Shown here: positions 47,054 through 55,259 of the stretch, in pieces | Layout of the letters: the number at the start of each line of letters is the position of its first letter | How positions within the stretch are numbered: the stretch's first letter is position 1 | Assembly: GCA_947627215.1 (NCBI GenBank) | Contig: CANQVD010000004.1 | Coordinates: forward strand, 62,001 to 126,000 | From: an uncultured Eisenbergiella sp. | GTDB lineage: Bacteria; Bacillota; Clostridia; Lachnospirales; Lachnospiraceae | Length of the DNA stretch: 64,000 nt | Direction of reading: 5' to 3' | Made by a program: the position numbers and the translations under genes | Notes under the pieces: model-generated | Databases searched by the model: none | What the model saw: only the letters and a program-made list of their open reading frames with translations | Told to the model about the DNA's origin: nothing

Positions 47054-47931
47054 TGCGCCCCGATGCGTTTCCGGCAGAGGCCGGCGGGGCTTTGGCGGCC
47101 GGTGAGAGCACGTCCGTCCTGCCCATCGATCTGCATACGCATACCGCAGCCAGCGGCCACGGCACCGCCGATACCGTAGCGGATCTGGCGAAGGCCGCGG
47201 CGCAAAAGGGAATGGCTTATCTTGGCATTTCCGACCACGGCCCGGCCACGCCGGGCTCCTGCAGCGCGTCCTATTTCCGGGGGCTGAAGATGGCCCCCCG
47301 GAAAAGAGCGGGGATCTCTGTGCTGTACGGGGCGGAGGCCAACATTCTGGATGAGAGCGGACGGCTGGATCTGGAGGATGAGATCCTGTCCGGCCTGGAT
47401 TTCGTGATCGCCAGCATCCACCCGCCCACCTATCACAGTCCGGCCTATGAACCGGTATCCTTATATGACAGGGTGGCGGCCTACGAAGACGGACGCCCGA
47501 CCGCGGCTCACCCGGTAATGAAGGATCGGGCGGCGGCGATCCGCTGCAATACGGACGCGTACATCGGCGCCATGCGCAATCCCTATGTGCGTATCCTCGG
47601 CCATCCGGACGACGTGCGCTATCCGGTGGATGTCCGTGCGCTGACGGAGGCCGCCGTGCGCTATGGCGTCATTCTGGAAGTGAACGAGGCTTCGCTGACG
47701 CCGGGCGGGTTCCGGGGAGACACGAAGGATATCCTGCGGACGATGCTCGAAGAATGCGCGGCCCGCAGGCATCCGGTGCTGCTGTCCAGCGACAGCCATG
47801 GGGCCGCTCATGTGGGCGAAGCGCCCCGGGGTCTGGCGCTGCTGGAGGAGATCGAATTCCCAAGAGAGCTGGTGCTGAATTTCGGGACCGTGCGGGCGCT
47901 TCTGGCTGTGAAGGAGAGACATCTCACATAA
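47050..47931 (+). CDS. PHP-family phosphoesterase
   Basis: The 293-residue protein has the PHP metal motifs DLHTHTAASGHG, ISDHGP, a mid HPPTYH segment, and SSDSHG near the C-terminus, as in YcdX-like phosphatases. ATGA coupling to rhaB implies a role in rhamnose use, perhaps removing excess toxic sugar phosphate; that is inference. It also resembles histidinol-phosphatase relatives. Its stop lies just upstream of the radical-enzyme promoter. Confidence 0.8.
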   Translation: MMRPDAFPAEAGGALAAGESTSVLPIDLHTHTAASGHGTADTVADLAKAAAQKGMAYLGISDHGPATPGSCSASYFRGLKMAPRKRAGISVLYGAEANILDESGRLDLEDEILSGLDFVIASIHPPTYHSPAYEPVSLYDRVAAYEDGRPTAAHPVMKDRAAAIRCNTDAYIGAMRNPYVRILGHPDDVRYPVDVRALTEAAVRYGVILEVNEASLTPGGFRGDTKDILRTMLEECAARRHPVLLSSDSHGAAHVGEAPRGLALLEEIEFPRELVLNFGTVRALLAVKERHLT

Positions 47932-47955
47932 TCCCACAAAAATCCACAATTTATA

Positions 47956-47984
47956 TTGACACAAGACCAAAACAGCGTTAGAAT
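47956..47984 (+). promoter_or_regulatory. promoter of the diol dehydratase operon
   Basis: TTGACA (47956-47961), 17-nt spacer, TAGAAT (47979-47984); 103 nt before the GTG start. A palindrome begins within the -10. Confidence 0.8.
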
Positions 47985-48016
47985 CAACATCAAACAGATG
48001 TTGATTCTTTTCCTTT
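47981..48016 (+). terminator. terminator-like palindrome overlapping the -10 box
   Basis: An 11-bp perfect stem (47981-47991 with 47997-48007), 5-nt loop, then TTTTCCTTTT. For RNA coming from rhaB-PHP it is a good terminator. RNA starting at the local promoter would begin inside the loop and could not form it, so on DNA it may serve as a repressor operator. Confidence 0.65.
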
Positions 48017-48086
48017 TGCCAGATAATCTTGTTGTTTTTTCATAAAGTGTACAGGCCCGGTTCCATGGGCGGATTGGAGGAGAGCC

Positions 48087-50612
48087 GTGGAAAAATTTTA
48101 CGAGCAGGAGATTCCGAAGACAGACCGCATCCCGAAGCTGGTGGAGCATTTGTTCGCGAAGATGCCGGAGATCGAGTCGGCCCGGGCGGTGCTTCTGACT
48201 GAAAGCTACCGCGCCACAGAAGGAGAGCCCATCATCATGCGCCGGGCGAAGGCCTTCGCTCATATTCTGGACAACATTCCCATCATCATCCGGGACAATG
48301 AGCTGGTGGTCGGCAGCACGACCATCGCGCCCAGGGGTTGTCAGACCTATCCCGAATTTTCCTATGAATGGCTGGAGGCCGAGTTCGACACGGTGGAGCA
48401 CCGGACGGCGGATCCGTTCTATATTTCCGAGCAGACCAAGAAAGACCTGCGAGAAGTACATAAATACTGGAAGGGCAAGACCACCAGCGAGCTGGCCACC
48501 GCCTATATGGCGCCGGAGACGCTGCGGGCCATGGCCCACGACATGTTCACGCCGGGCAATTATTTTTACAACGGCGTCGGCCATGTGACCGTAAAATATG
48601 AAAAGGTGCTGGCTGTCGGCTATGCGGGCATCATCGCGGAGGCGAAGGAGCTGCTGGCCGCCTGCCGTCTGGGGGACGGAGATTATGCCCGCCGCTCCCG
48701 TTTCCTGCAGGCCGTGATCATAAGCTGCGAGGCCGTGATCCGCTATGCCCGCAGGTACGCCGCGCTGGCGGAGCAGACGGCGCAGCAGGAGACCGATCAG
48801 AAGCGCAGGCAGGAGCTTTGGCAGATTGCGAAAAACTGTGCGAACGTGCCGGAAAAGGGCGCGAAGTCCTTCTGGGAGGCGTGCCAGAGCTTCTGGTTCG
48901 TCCAGCAGCTTCTGCAGATCGAGTCCAGCGGCCATTCCATTTCGCCCGGCCGCTTCGATCAGTACATGTATCCCTATTATAAGGCGGATCTGGACAGCGG
49001 CGCGATCACCAGGGAAGCGGCGCAGGAGCTGATCGACTGCATCTGGGTGAAGCTGAACGATCTGAACAAATGCCGGGACGCGGCCAGCGCGGAGGGATTC
49101 GCGGGCTACAGCCTGTTCCAGAACCTGATCGTGGGCGGCCAGGACAGGGAGGGGCTGGATGTGACCAACGATCTGTCCTTCATGTGCCTCAGTGCGTCGG
49201 CTCACGTGTTCCTGCCGCAGCCGTCCCTGTCCATCCGGGTGTGGAACGGCTCGCCCCAGGCGCTTCTGCTGCGGGCGGCGGCGCTGACCCGTACGGGCAT
49301 CGGACTGCCCGCCTATTACAACGACGAAGTGATCATCCCGTCTCTGATGAGCCGGGGCCTGACTCTGCAGGACGCCAGGGAATACAATATCATCGGCTGT
49401 GTGGAGCCCCAGAAGGCCGGGAAGACGGAGGGCTGGCACGACGCGGCGTTTTACAACATGTGCCGTCCGCTGGAGGTGGTCTTCGAGAGCGGCTATGACA
49501 AGGGAGAGTTCATCGGCGTGGCCACCAAACCGGTGGAGGAGATGACCAGCTTTGAGGAGTTTTACGACGCCTATAAGCAGCAGCAGAACTACTTCATTTC
49601 CCTGCTGGTGAACGCGGACAATGCCATCGACGTGGCCCATGCCACGCTCTGCCCGCTGCCCTTCGAGTCCTGTATGGTGGACGACTGCATGAAGCGGGGC
49701 ATGTCCTTACAGGAGGGCGGCGCGGTCTACAATTTCACCGGCCCCCAGGGCTTCGGCATCGCCAATATGGCGGACGCGCTCTACGCGGTGAAAAAGCTGG
49801 TATTTGAAGAGAAGAAGATCGCCATGAAGGATCTGAAGCGTGCCCTGACGCTGAATTACGGCAAGGGGCTGGACGAGAAGAGCGTGAAGGATATCGCTCT
49901 GCGCATCGTGGGCGCGCTGCAGGAGCAGGGTGTGACTGTGGGCGCGGAGGAGATCGGACAGATCGTGGCCCAGGTGAAGCAGATGGATGTCTCCGAGGCG
50001 GATAAAAAGAAATTCCAGGAGATGCTGGATCTCATCGATCAGGTGCCCAAGTTCGGCAACGATATCGCAGAGGTGGACGCCTTCGCCAGAGATGTGGCCT
50101 ATACCTATACCAAGCCGCTGCAGGAATACCGGAATCCCAGGGGCGGCATGTTCCAGGCCGGGCTGTACCCGGTTTCCGCCAATGTGCCGCTGGGCGCACA
50201 GACCGGGGCGACCCCGGACGGGCGGCTGGCCCATATGCCGGTGGCGGACGGCGTTTCCCCTTCCGCGGGCAAGGATGTGAAGGGGCCCACTGCGGCGGCC
50301 AATTCCGTGGCGAAGCTGGATCACGGTATCGCCTCCAACGGGACGCTGTTCAACCAGAAATTCCATCCCACGGCGCTGAGCGGAGAGAAGGGGCTGGAGA
50401 ATTTCGTGGCGCTGATCCGTTCCTATTTCGACCAGAAGGGAAGCCACATGCAGTTCAATGTGGTGGACCGGGAGACGCTTTTGGACGCGCAGGCGCATCC
50501 GGATCAGTACCGTCATCTGGTGGTGCGCGTGGCGGGCTACAGCGCGCTGTTCACCACGCTTTCCAAATCTCTGCAGGACGACATCATCCGCAGGACGGAA
50601 CAGGGATTTTAA
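48087..50612 (+). CDS. glycyl-radical 1,2-propanediol dehydratase
   Basis: The 841-residue enzyme dehydrates 1,2-propanediol to propionaldehyde without B12. The thiyl Cys is C438 in GCVEP with Glu 440, the diol dehydratase signature, and the radical Gly is G817 in VRVAGYSA. It is longer than glycerol dehydratase (about 787): residues about 598-640 form an inserted helix-rich segment resembling an encapsulation peptide, while the N-terminus lacks one. Similar to the Roseburia inulinivorans diol dehydratase type. GTG 48087 follows GGAGG. The activase gene follows after 1 nt. Confidence 0.92.
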   Translation: MEKFYEQEIPKTDRIPKLVEHLFAKMPEIESARAVLLTESYRATEGEPIIMRRAKAFAHILDNIPIIIRDNELVVGSTTIAPRGCQTYPEFSYEWLEAEFDTVEHRTADPFYISEQTKKDLREVHKYWKGKTTSELATAYMAPETLRAMAHDMFTPGNYFYNGVGHVTVKYEKVLAVGYAGIIAEAKELLAACRLGDGDYARRSRFLQAVIISCEAVIRYARRYAALAEQTAQQETDQKRRQELWQIAKNCANVPEKGAKSFWEACQSFWFVQQLLQIESSGHSISPGRFDQYMYPYYKADLDSGAITREAAQELIDCIWVKLNDLNKCRDAASAEGFAGYSLFQNLIVGGQDREGLDVTNDLSFMCLSASAHVFLPQPSLSIRVWNGSPQALLLRAAALTRTGIGLPAYYNDEVIIPSLMSRGLTLQDAREYNIIGCVEPQKAGKTEGWHDAAFYNMCRPLEVVFESGYDKGEFIGVATKPVEEMTSFEEFYDAYKQQQNYFISLLVNADNAIDVAHATLCPLPFESCMVDDCMKRGMSLQEGGAVYNFTGPQGFGIANMADALYAVKKLVFEEKKIAMKDLKRALTLNYGKGLDEKSVKDIALRIVGALQEQGVTVGAEEIGQIVAQVKQMDVSEADKKKFQEMLDLIDQVPKFGNDIAEVDAFARDVAYTYTKPLQEYRNPRGGMFQAGLYPVSANVPLGAQTGATPDGRLAHMPVADGVSPSAGKDVKGPTAAANSVAKLDHGIASNGTLFNQKFHPTALSGEKGLENFVALIRSYFDQKGSHMQFNVVDRETLLDAQAHPDQYRHLVVRVAGYSALFTTLSKSLQDDIIRRTEQGF

Positions 50613-50613
50613 A

Positions 50614-51411
50614 ATGGACATGGATTTTTTACAGACGAAGGGCAGAATCTTCGACATCCAGCGCTATTCCATCCATGACGGCCGGGGGATCCGCACCATC
50701 GCGTTCCTGAAGGGCTGCGTGCTGCGGTGCCGCTGGTGCTGCAATCCGGAATCCCAGGAGTACGCCGTTCAGACCATGCTGGTGCAGGGAAAGCCGAAGA
50801 TCATCGGCCGGGACGTGACGGTGGAGGAGGTCATGGAAGAGGTGGAAAAGGACCGCCCGTATTACCGCAGGAGCGGCGGCGGGCTGACGCTTTCCGGCGG
50901 AGAGAGCCTCTGCCAGCCGCAGTTCGCCAGAGATCTTCTGCACGCGGCCAAAGCGGTGGGGATCCCCACGGCGATGGAGAGCATGGCCTGCGCCAGGTAT
51001 GAGGTGATCGAGAGTGTGCTGCCGTATCTGGATCAGTACCTGATGGATATCAAGCATATGGATCCGCAGAAGCACAAGGCGTTCACCGGCAGGAGCAACG
51101 AGCTGATGCTGGAAAATGCGCGCAGGGTGGCGGCCTCCGGCATGACAGAGCTGAGCATCCGGGTGCCCGTGATCCCCACGTTCAACGATACGCCGGAGGA
51201 AATCCGCGATATCGCCCGGTTCGCGGACAGGCTTCCCGGCGTGAAGCGCATCCATCTGCTGCCGTATCACCGGCTGGGGCAGGACAAATATGAGGGGCTG
51301 GGCCGGGAATATCTGATGAAGGATATCCTGCCGCCCACCAATGAGCACATGGAAATGCTGAAGCGCACGGTGGAGCAGAACAGCCGGCTGATCTGCCAGA
51401 TCGGCGGATGA
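50614..51411 (+). CDS. glycyl-radical enzyme activating protein
   Basis: The 265-residue radical SAM enzyme installs the glycyl radical on the dehydratase encoded 1 nt upstream. The cluster motif is CVLRCRWC (residues about 35-42), with GG(E)-type SAM motif LTLSGGESL. The ferredoxin-like insert with extra Cys clusters, seen in many activases of this group, is absent: no cysteines follow until about residue 98. It is thus PflA-like in size. Confidence 0.92.
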   Translation: MDMDFLQTKGRIFDIQRYSIHDGRGIRTIAFLKGCVLRCRWCCNPESQEYAVQTMLVQGKPKIIGRDVTVEEVMEEVEKDRPYYRRSGGGLTLSGGESLCQPQFARDLLHAAKAVGIPTAMESMACARYEVIESVLPYLDQYLMDIKHMDPQKHKAFTGRSNELMLENARRVAASGMTELSIRVPVIPTFNDTPEEIRDIARFADRLPGVKRIHLLPYHRLGQDKYEGLGREYLMKDILPPTNEHMEMLKRTVEQNSRLICQIGG

Positions 51412-51436
51412 GAAGCTTCGCGGGAAGGATGAGGGC

Positions 51437-51814
51437 ATGAGCATTTTGGACGGGATGGACAGTCAGACAAAACAGAGGATCGTACAGGAGCTGGTGCCCG
51501 GCCGGCAGATCACGCTGGCCCACATCATCGCCAATCCGGATCCGATCCTGTATGAAAAGCTGGGGCTGGACCCGCGGGTGGAGCATTCCCGGTCGGCCAT
51601 CGGCGTGATGACCGTATCCCCGGCGGAGACGGCCATCATCATGGCGGACATCGCGGTGAAGTCCTCCGGCGTGGAGCTGGGATTTGTGGACCGCTTCAGC
51701 GGCTCCCTGATCGTCACCGGGACGGTTTCCGAGGTGGAATCGGCCGCGGCGGCGATCCTGGAATATGTGCAGACGGTTCTGCACTACACGGTCTGTCCCA
51801 TCACCCGGACGTAA
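51437..51814 (+). CDS. pduU: circularly permuted BMC shell protein (PduU/EutS type)
   Basis: The 125-residue protein has the N-terminal beta-barrel extension (RIVQELVPGRQITLAHIIANP) and permuted BMC fold of PduU/EutS hexamers. It would form a shell facet tile with a capped pore. Encoded 25 nt after the activase and 17 nt before pduV. Confidence 0.9.
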   Translation: MSILDGMDSQTKQRIVQELVPGRQITLAHIIANPDPILYEKLGLDPRVEHSRSAIGVMTVSPAETAIIMADIAVKSSGVELGFVDRFSGSLIVTGTVSEVESAAAAILEYVQTVLHYTVCPITRT

Positions 51815-51831
51815 AGCCGGAGGGAGACCGG

Positions 51832-52326
51832 ATGAAGAAGATCATTTTCATGGGCCGGAGCGAGTGCGGCAAGACCACGCTGACACAGGCGATGCGTGGA
51901 AAAAAGATCGTCTATCACAAGACCCAGTACATCAACAATTTCGACGTGATCATCGACACGCCGGGCGAGTATCTGCAGACCCATACGCTGGGGCGGGCGC
52001 TGGCGCTCTACACCTACGAGGCCCAGGTGGTGGGACTTTTGCTGGCGGCGACGGAGCCGTTCTCCCTGTATCCCCCCTGCGTCACCTGCATGTGCAACCG
52101 GGATGTGATCGGGATCGTCACCAAGATCAACGATCCGCGGGCCGACGCGGACAGGGCGGAACGGTGGCTGCGGCTGGCAGGCTGCAAAAACGTGTTCCGT
52201 GTGGATTCCAAAACGGGAGAGGGCGTGGCGGACATTCTGGAATATCTGCGGGAGGAAGGCGACGTGATGCCCTGGGAAGCGGAGACGACGGAGAAAAAAA
52301 CAAAAAACAATCTCGCAACATGTTGA
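51832..52326 (+). CDS. pduV: PduV/EutP-like small GTPase
   Basis: The 164-residue protein has a P-loop GRSECGKTT, G3 DTPGEY and G4 TKIND. Relatives associate with the microcompartment surface, probably through PduU, whose gene is adjacent. Role in the cell is poorly known. Its Lys-rich C-terminus runs into the internal promoter region downstream. Confidence 0.88.
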   Translation: MKKIIFMGRSECGKTTLTQAMRGKKIVYHKTQYINNFDVIIDTPGEYLQTHTLGRALALYTYEAQVVGLLLAATEPFSLYPPCVTCMCNRDVIGIVTKINDPRADADRAERWLRLAGCKNVFRVDSKTGEGVADILEYLREEGDVMPWEAETTEKKTKNNLATC

Positions 52327-52351
52327 ATTATGTGGGATTGTGAGGTATAAT
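52323..52351 (+). promoter_or_regulatory. internal promoter before the tagged aldolase gene
   Basis: TTGAAT (52323-52328), 17-nt spacer, TATAAT (52346-52351), 52 nt before the aldolase ATG. The spacer holds TGTGGGATTGTG, similar to the reverse complement of a sequence upstream of the dehydratase promoter. Confidence 0.75.
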
Positions 52352-52403
52352 AGCGGTAAAAACAACAGGAAACCAGAAAATCATGTAAGGAGGAAAAGGA
52401 CAC

Positions 52404-53243
52404 ATGGCTACCGAATATGAATTAAAGAAACAGATCTGCGAGATCGGAAAGCGGATCTACGACAGGAACATGGTGGCGGCCAATGACGGCAATATTTCCG
52501 TCAAGCTCAATGACAACGAGTTCCTGTGCACGCCCACCGGCGTTTCCAAGGGCTTCATGACCCCGGAATACATCTGCAAGGTGGACGCCAAAGGAAATGT
52601 CATTCAGGCGAACAAGGGCTTCAAGCCCTCGTCCGAGATCAAGATGCACATGAGGGTGTATGAGAAGCGGCCCGATGTGGGCGCGGTGGTGCATGCGCAT
52701 CCCACCTTTGCCACGGCTTTCGCCATCGCGGGCATCCCGCTGACCCAGCCCATCATGCCGGAGGCGGTCATCGCCCTGGGCTGTGTGCCTATCGCGGAGT
52801 ACGGCACGCCTTCCACGATGGAGATCCCCGACAACGTGGAAAAGTATCTTCCTTATTATGATGCGGTCCTGCTGGAGAGCCACGGCGCGCTGACCTGGTC
52901 CGTGGATCTGCTGGCGGCTTACCACAAGATGGAATCCGTGGAATTCTATGCGGAGCTTTTGTACAAGTCCAAGATGCTGGGCGGCCCCAAGGAATTCGAC
53001 AGGGCTACCGTGGAGCGCCTCTATGAGATCCGCCGTCAGTTCAATCTGCCCGGGAAGCATCCGGCCAATCTCTGCCTGAACAAGCACACCCTGAACTGCC
53101 ACAACTGCGGCGGCGGGAATACCGGCGCGGGCGGCTGCGGCGGCAGCGGCTGCTCCGGTTCCGTAAACGGAAAGAAGGAGTACAGCCCCGAGGTGGTGGC
53201 GGAGATCACCAGGCAGGTGCTCGCTCAGTTGGGCATGAAATAA
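52404..53243 (+). CDS. class II (FucA-type) aldolase with C-terminal encapsulation peptide
   Basis: The 279-residue protein is a zinc aldolase/AraD-fold enzyme: VVHAHPTFATA gives two zinc His, ESHGALT the third, and a Glu in SSEIKMHM the catalytic base. After the domain (about residue 215) comes a Gly/Cys-rich linker and a terminal amphipathic helix SPEVVAEITRQVLAQLG, a classic encapsulation peptide. It should split fuculose-1-P and/or rhamnulose-1-P to DHAP and L-lactaldehyde inside the shell. A separate untagged RhaD lies at 63134. Confidence 0.9.
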   Translation: MATEYELKKQICEIGKRIYDRNMVAANDGNISVKLNDNEFLCTPTGVSKGFMTPEYICKVDAKGNVIQANKGFKPSSEIKMHMRVYEKRPDVGAVVHAHPTFATAFAIAGIPLTQPIMPEAVIALGCVPIAEYGTPSTMEIPDNVEKYLPYYDAVLLESHGALTWSVDLLAAYHKMESVEFYAELLYKSKMLGGPKEFDRATVERLYEIRRQFNLPGKHPANLCLNKHTLNCHNCGGGNTGAGGCGGSGCSGSVNGKKEYSPEVVAEITRQVLAQLGMK

Positions 53244-53247
53244 AGCC

Positions 53248-53862
53248 ATGAGGACGGAAGAAGATGTGATCGCCCGGATCGTGCAGGCGGTGCTGGAGGA
53301 GCGCGGGAGAAAACCGGGAGACAGCGGAACGGATCCCGGTGCGCAGAACGGCCCGGCACGGCAGTCCCGGGGGGACGGAACAGCCCGGCCGCTCCGCACA
53401 GATGAGCCGGTTCGGCTTTCTCATGCGGGCGCCGATATCACGCTGGAGGCGGCGGAAGCGCTGATGAAGCGGGTGGAGGCGAAAGCTGCAGAGATGGGAA
53501 TGCGGGTGGTGACGGCGGTGGCCGATTCCCACGGCAATCCCGTTGCGGTGCGCTGCATGGACGGCGCATATGCCGGCAGCTTTGACGTGGCCCTGAACAA
53601 GACCTATACCGCCGCGGCGTTCCAGATGTCCACCGAGGAGCTGGGGACATTGAGTGCGCCGGGGAGACCCCTGTACGGGATCCAGTATACGAATCAGGGG
53701 CGGATCGTTATTTTCGGCGGCGGCATCCCGCTGCGGGTGAACGGATGCATGATCGGTTCCTTTGGCGTCAGCGGCGGCACCGCGGAGCAGGATACGGCCC
53801 TGGCGCATTTCGCGGAGCGGGCCTTTGCGGAAATGGGAAGCGGCAGACAACAGGAGTTTTGA
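53248..53862 (+). CDS. GlcG/HbpS (PduO C-terminal-like) protein with N-terminal encapsulation peptide
   Basis: The 204-residue protein starts with an amphipathic helix (EEDVIARIVQAVLEE), a Pro/Gly/Arg-rich linker to about residue 55, then a DUF336 domain like the C-terminal half of PduO and heme-binding HbpS. The adenosyltransferase half of PduO is absent, which fits a B12-independent pathway. Role in the lumen is unknown; heme or flavin handling is possible. Starts 4 nt after the aldolase gene. Confidence 0.85.
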   Translation: MRTEEDVIARIVQAVLEERGRKPGDSGTDPGAQNGPARQSRGDGTARPLRTDEPVRLSHAGADITLEAAEALMKRVEAKAAEMGMRVVTAVADSHGNPVAVRCMDGAYAGSFDVALNKTYTAAAFQMSTEELGTLSAPGRPLYGIQYTNQGRIVIFGGGIPLRVNGCMIGSFGVSGGTAEQDTALAHFAERAFAEMGSGRQQEF

Positions 53863-53863
53863 T

Positions 53864-55246
53864 ATGAATGAGCAAATGGTAAACGACATTGTGAAGGAAG
53901 TGGTCGCAAGGCTGCAGATCGCGGAAGCGCCTGCCGGGAAGCACGGCGTGTTCAGCGATATGAATGAAGCCATCGCGGCCGCGAAGGCGGCGCAGGCACA
54001 GGTGCGCAGGCTGTCCATGGATCAGCGGGAGAAGATCATTTCCAACATCCGGAAGCTGACCAGGGAGAACGCCGAGACGCTGGCCCGGATGGGCGTGCAG
54101 GAGACCGGCATGGGCAATGTGGGGCACAAGATCTTAAAGCATGTTCTGGTGGCGGAGAAAACCCCCGGCACCGAGGACATCACCACGGTGGCCTGGTCCG
54201 GGGACCGGGGGCTGACCCTGATCGAGATGGGTCCCTTCGGCGTGATCGGCGCCATCACCCCCTGCACCAATCCCAGCGAGACGGTGCTGTGCAATTCCAT
54301 CGGCATGATCGCGGCGGGCAATACGGTGGTGTTCAATCCCCATCCGGCGGCCATCAAGACCACGATCTATGCCATCAATCTGATCAATGAGGCTTCCCTG
54401 GCGGCCGGCGGCCCGGACAATGTGGCCTGCACGGTGGAAAAGCCCACGCTGGAGACCAGCGCCGTCATGATGAAGCATAAGGACATTCCGCTGCTGGTGG
54501 CCACCGGCGGCCCCGGCGTGGTGACGGCGGTGCTTTCCTCCGGCAAACGGGGCATCGGCGCGGGCGCGGGCAATCCGCCCGCCCTGGTGGATGAGACGGC
54601 GGATATCCGCAAGGCGGCCGGGGATATCGTGAACGGCTGCACCTTTGACAACAATCTGCCCTGCATCGCCGAGAAGGAGATCGTGGCGGTGGATTCCGTG
54701 GTGGACGAGCTGATGCACTACATGATCACGGAGCAGGGCTGTTACCTGGCTTCGAAGGAGGAGCAGGATAAGCTGGTGAAGACGGTCCTGACGCCCAAGG
54801 GTCTGAACCGGAAGTGCGTGGGTCGGGATGCCAAAACGCTGCTGGGCATGATCGGCGTCAGCGTGCCGGACAACATCCGCTGCATCGTGTTCGAGGGCGA
54901 GAAGGAGCATCCGCTGATTTCGGAGGAGCTGATGATGCCGATCCTGGGCGTGGTGCGGGCGAAGGATTTTGACGACGCGGTGGAAAAGGCCGTATGGCTG
55001 GAGCACAGCAACCGCCATTCCGCGCACATCCATTCCAAGAACATCGACAACATCACCAAATATGCGAAGGCCATCGATACCGCGATCCTGGTCAAGAACG
55101 GCCCGTCCTATTCGGCGCTGGGCTTCGGCGGAGAGGGGTACTGCACCTTCACCATCGCAAGCCGTACGGGCGAGGGGCTGACCAGCGCCAAGAGCTTCAC
55201 CAAGAGCAGGCGCTGCGTGATGACAGACAGCCTGTGCATCCGGTAG
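53864..55246 (+). CDS. pduP: CoA-acylating propionaldehyde dehydrogenase
   Basis: The 460-residue enzyme turns propionaldehyde, NAD+ and CoA into propionyl-CoA. Catalytic Cys is C267 in FDNNLPCIAEKE. Residues 1-20 (NEQMVNDIVKEVVARLQ) form the N-terminal encapsulation peptide, so it is lumenal cargo. ATG 53864 is chosen after CAGGAG; it starts 1 nt after the preceding stop. Confidence 0.93.
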   Translation: MNEQMVNDIVKEVVARLQIAEAPAGKHGVFSDMNEAIAAAKAAQAQVRRLSMDQREKIISNIRKLTRENAETLARMGVQETGMGNVGHKILKHVLVAEKTPGTEDITTVAWSGDRGLTLIEMGPFGVIGAITPCTNPSETVLCNSIGMIAAGNTVVFNPHPAAIKTTIYAINLINEASLAAGGPDNVACTVEKPTLETSAVMMKHKDIPLLVATGGPGVVTAVLSSGKRGIGAGAGNPPALVDETADIRKAAGDIVNGCTFDNNLPCIAEKEIVAVDSVVDELMHYMITEQGCYLASKEEQDKLVKTVLTPKGLNRKCVGRDAKTLLGMIGVSVPDNIRCIVFEGEKEHPLISEELMMPILGVVRAKDFDDAVEKAVWLEHSNRHSAHIHSKNIDNITKYAKAIDTAILVKNGPSYSALGFGGEGYCTFTIASRTGEGLTSAKSFTKSRRCVMTDSLCIR

Positions 55247-55259
55247 AAAGGAGAATGTG

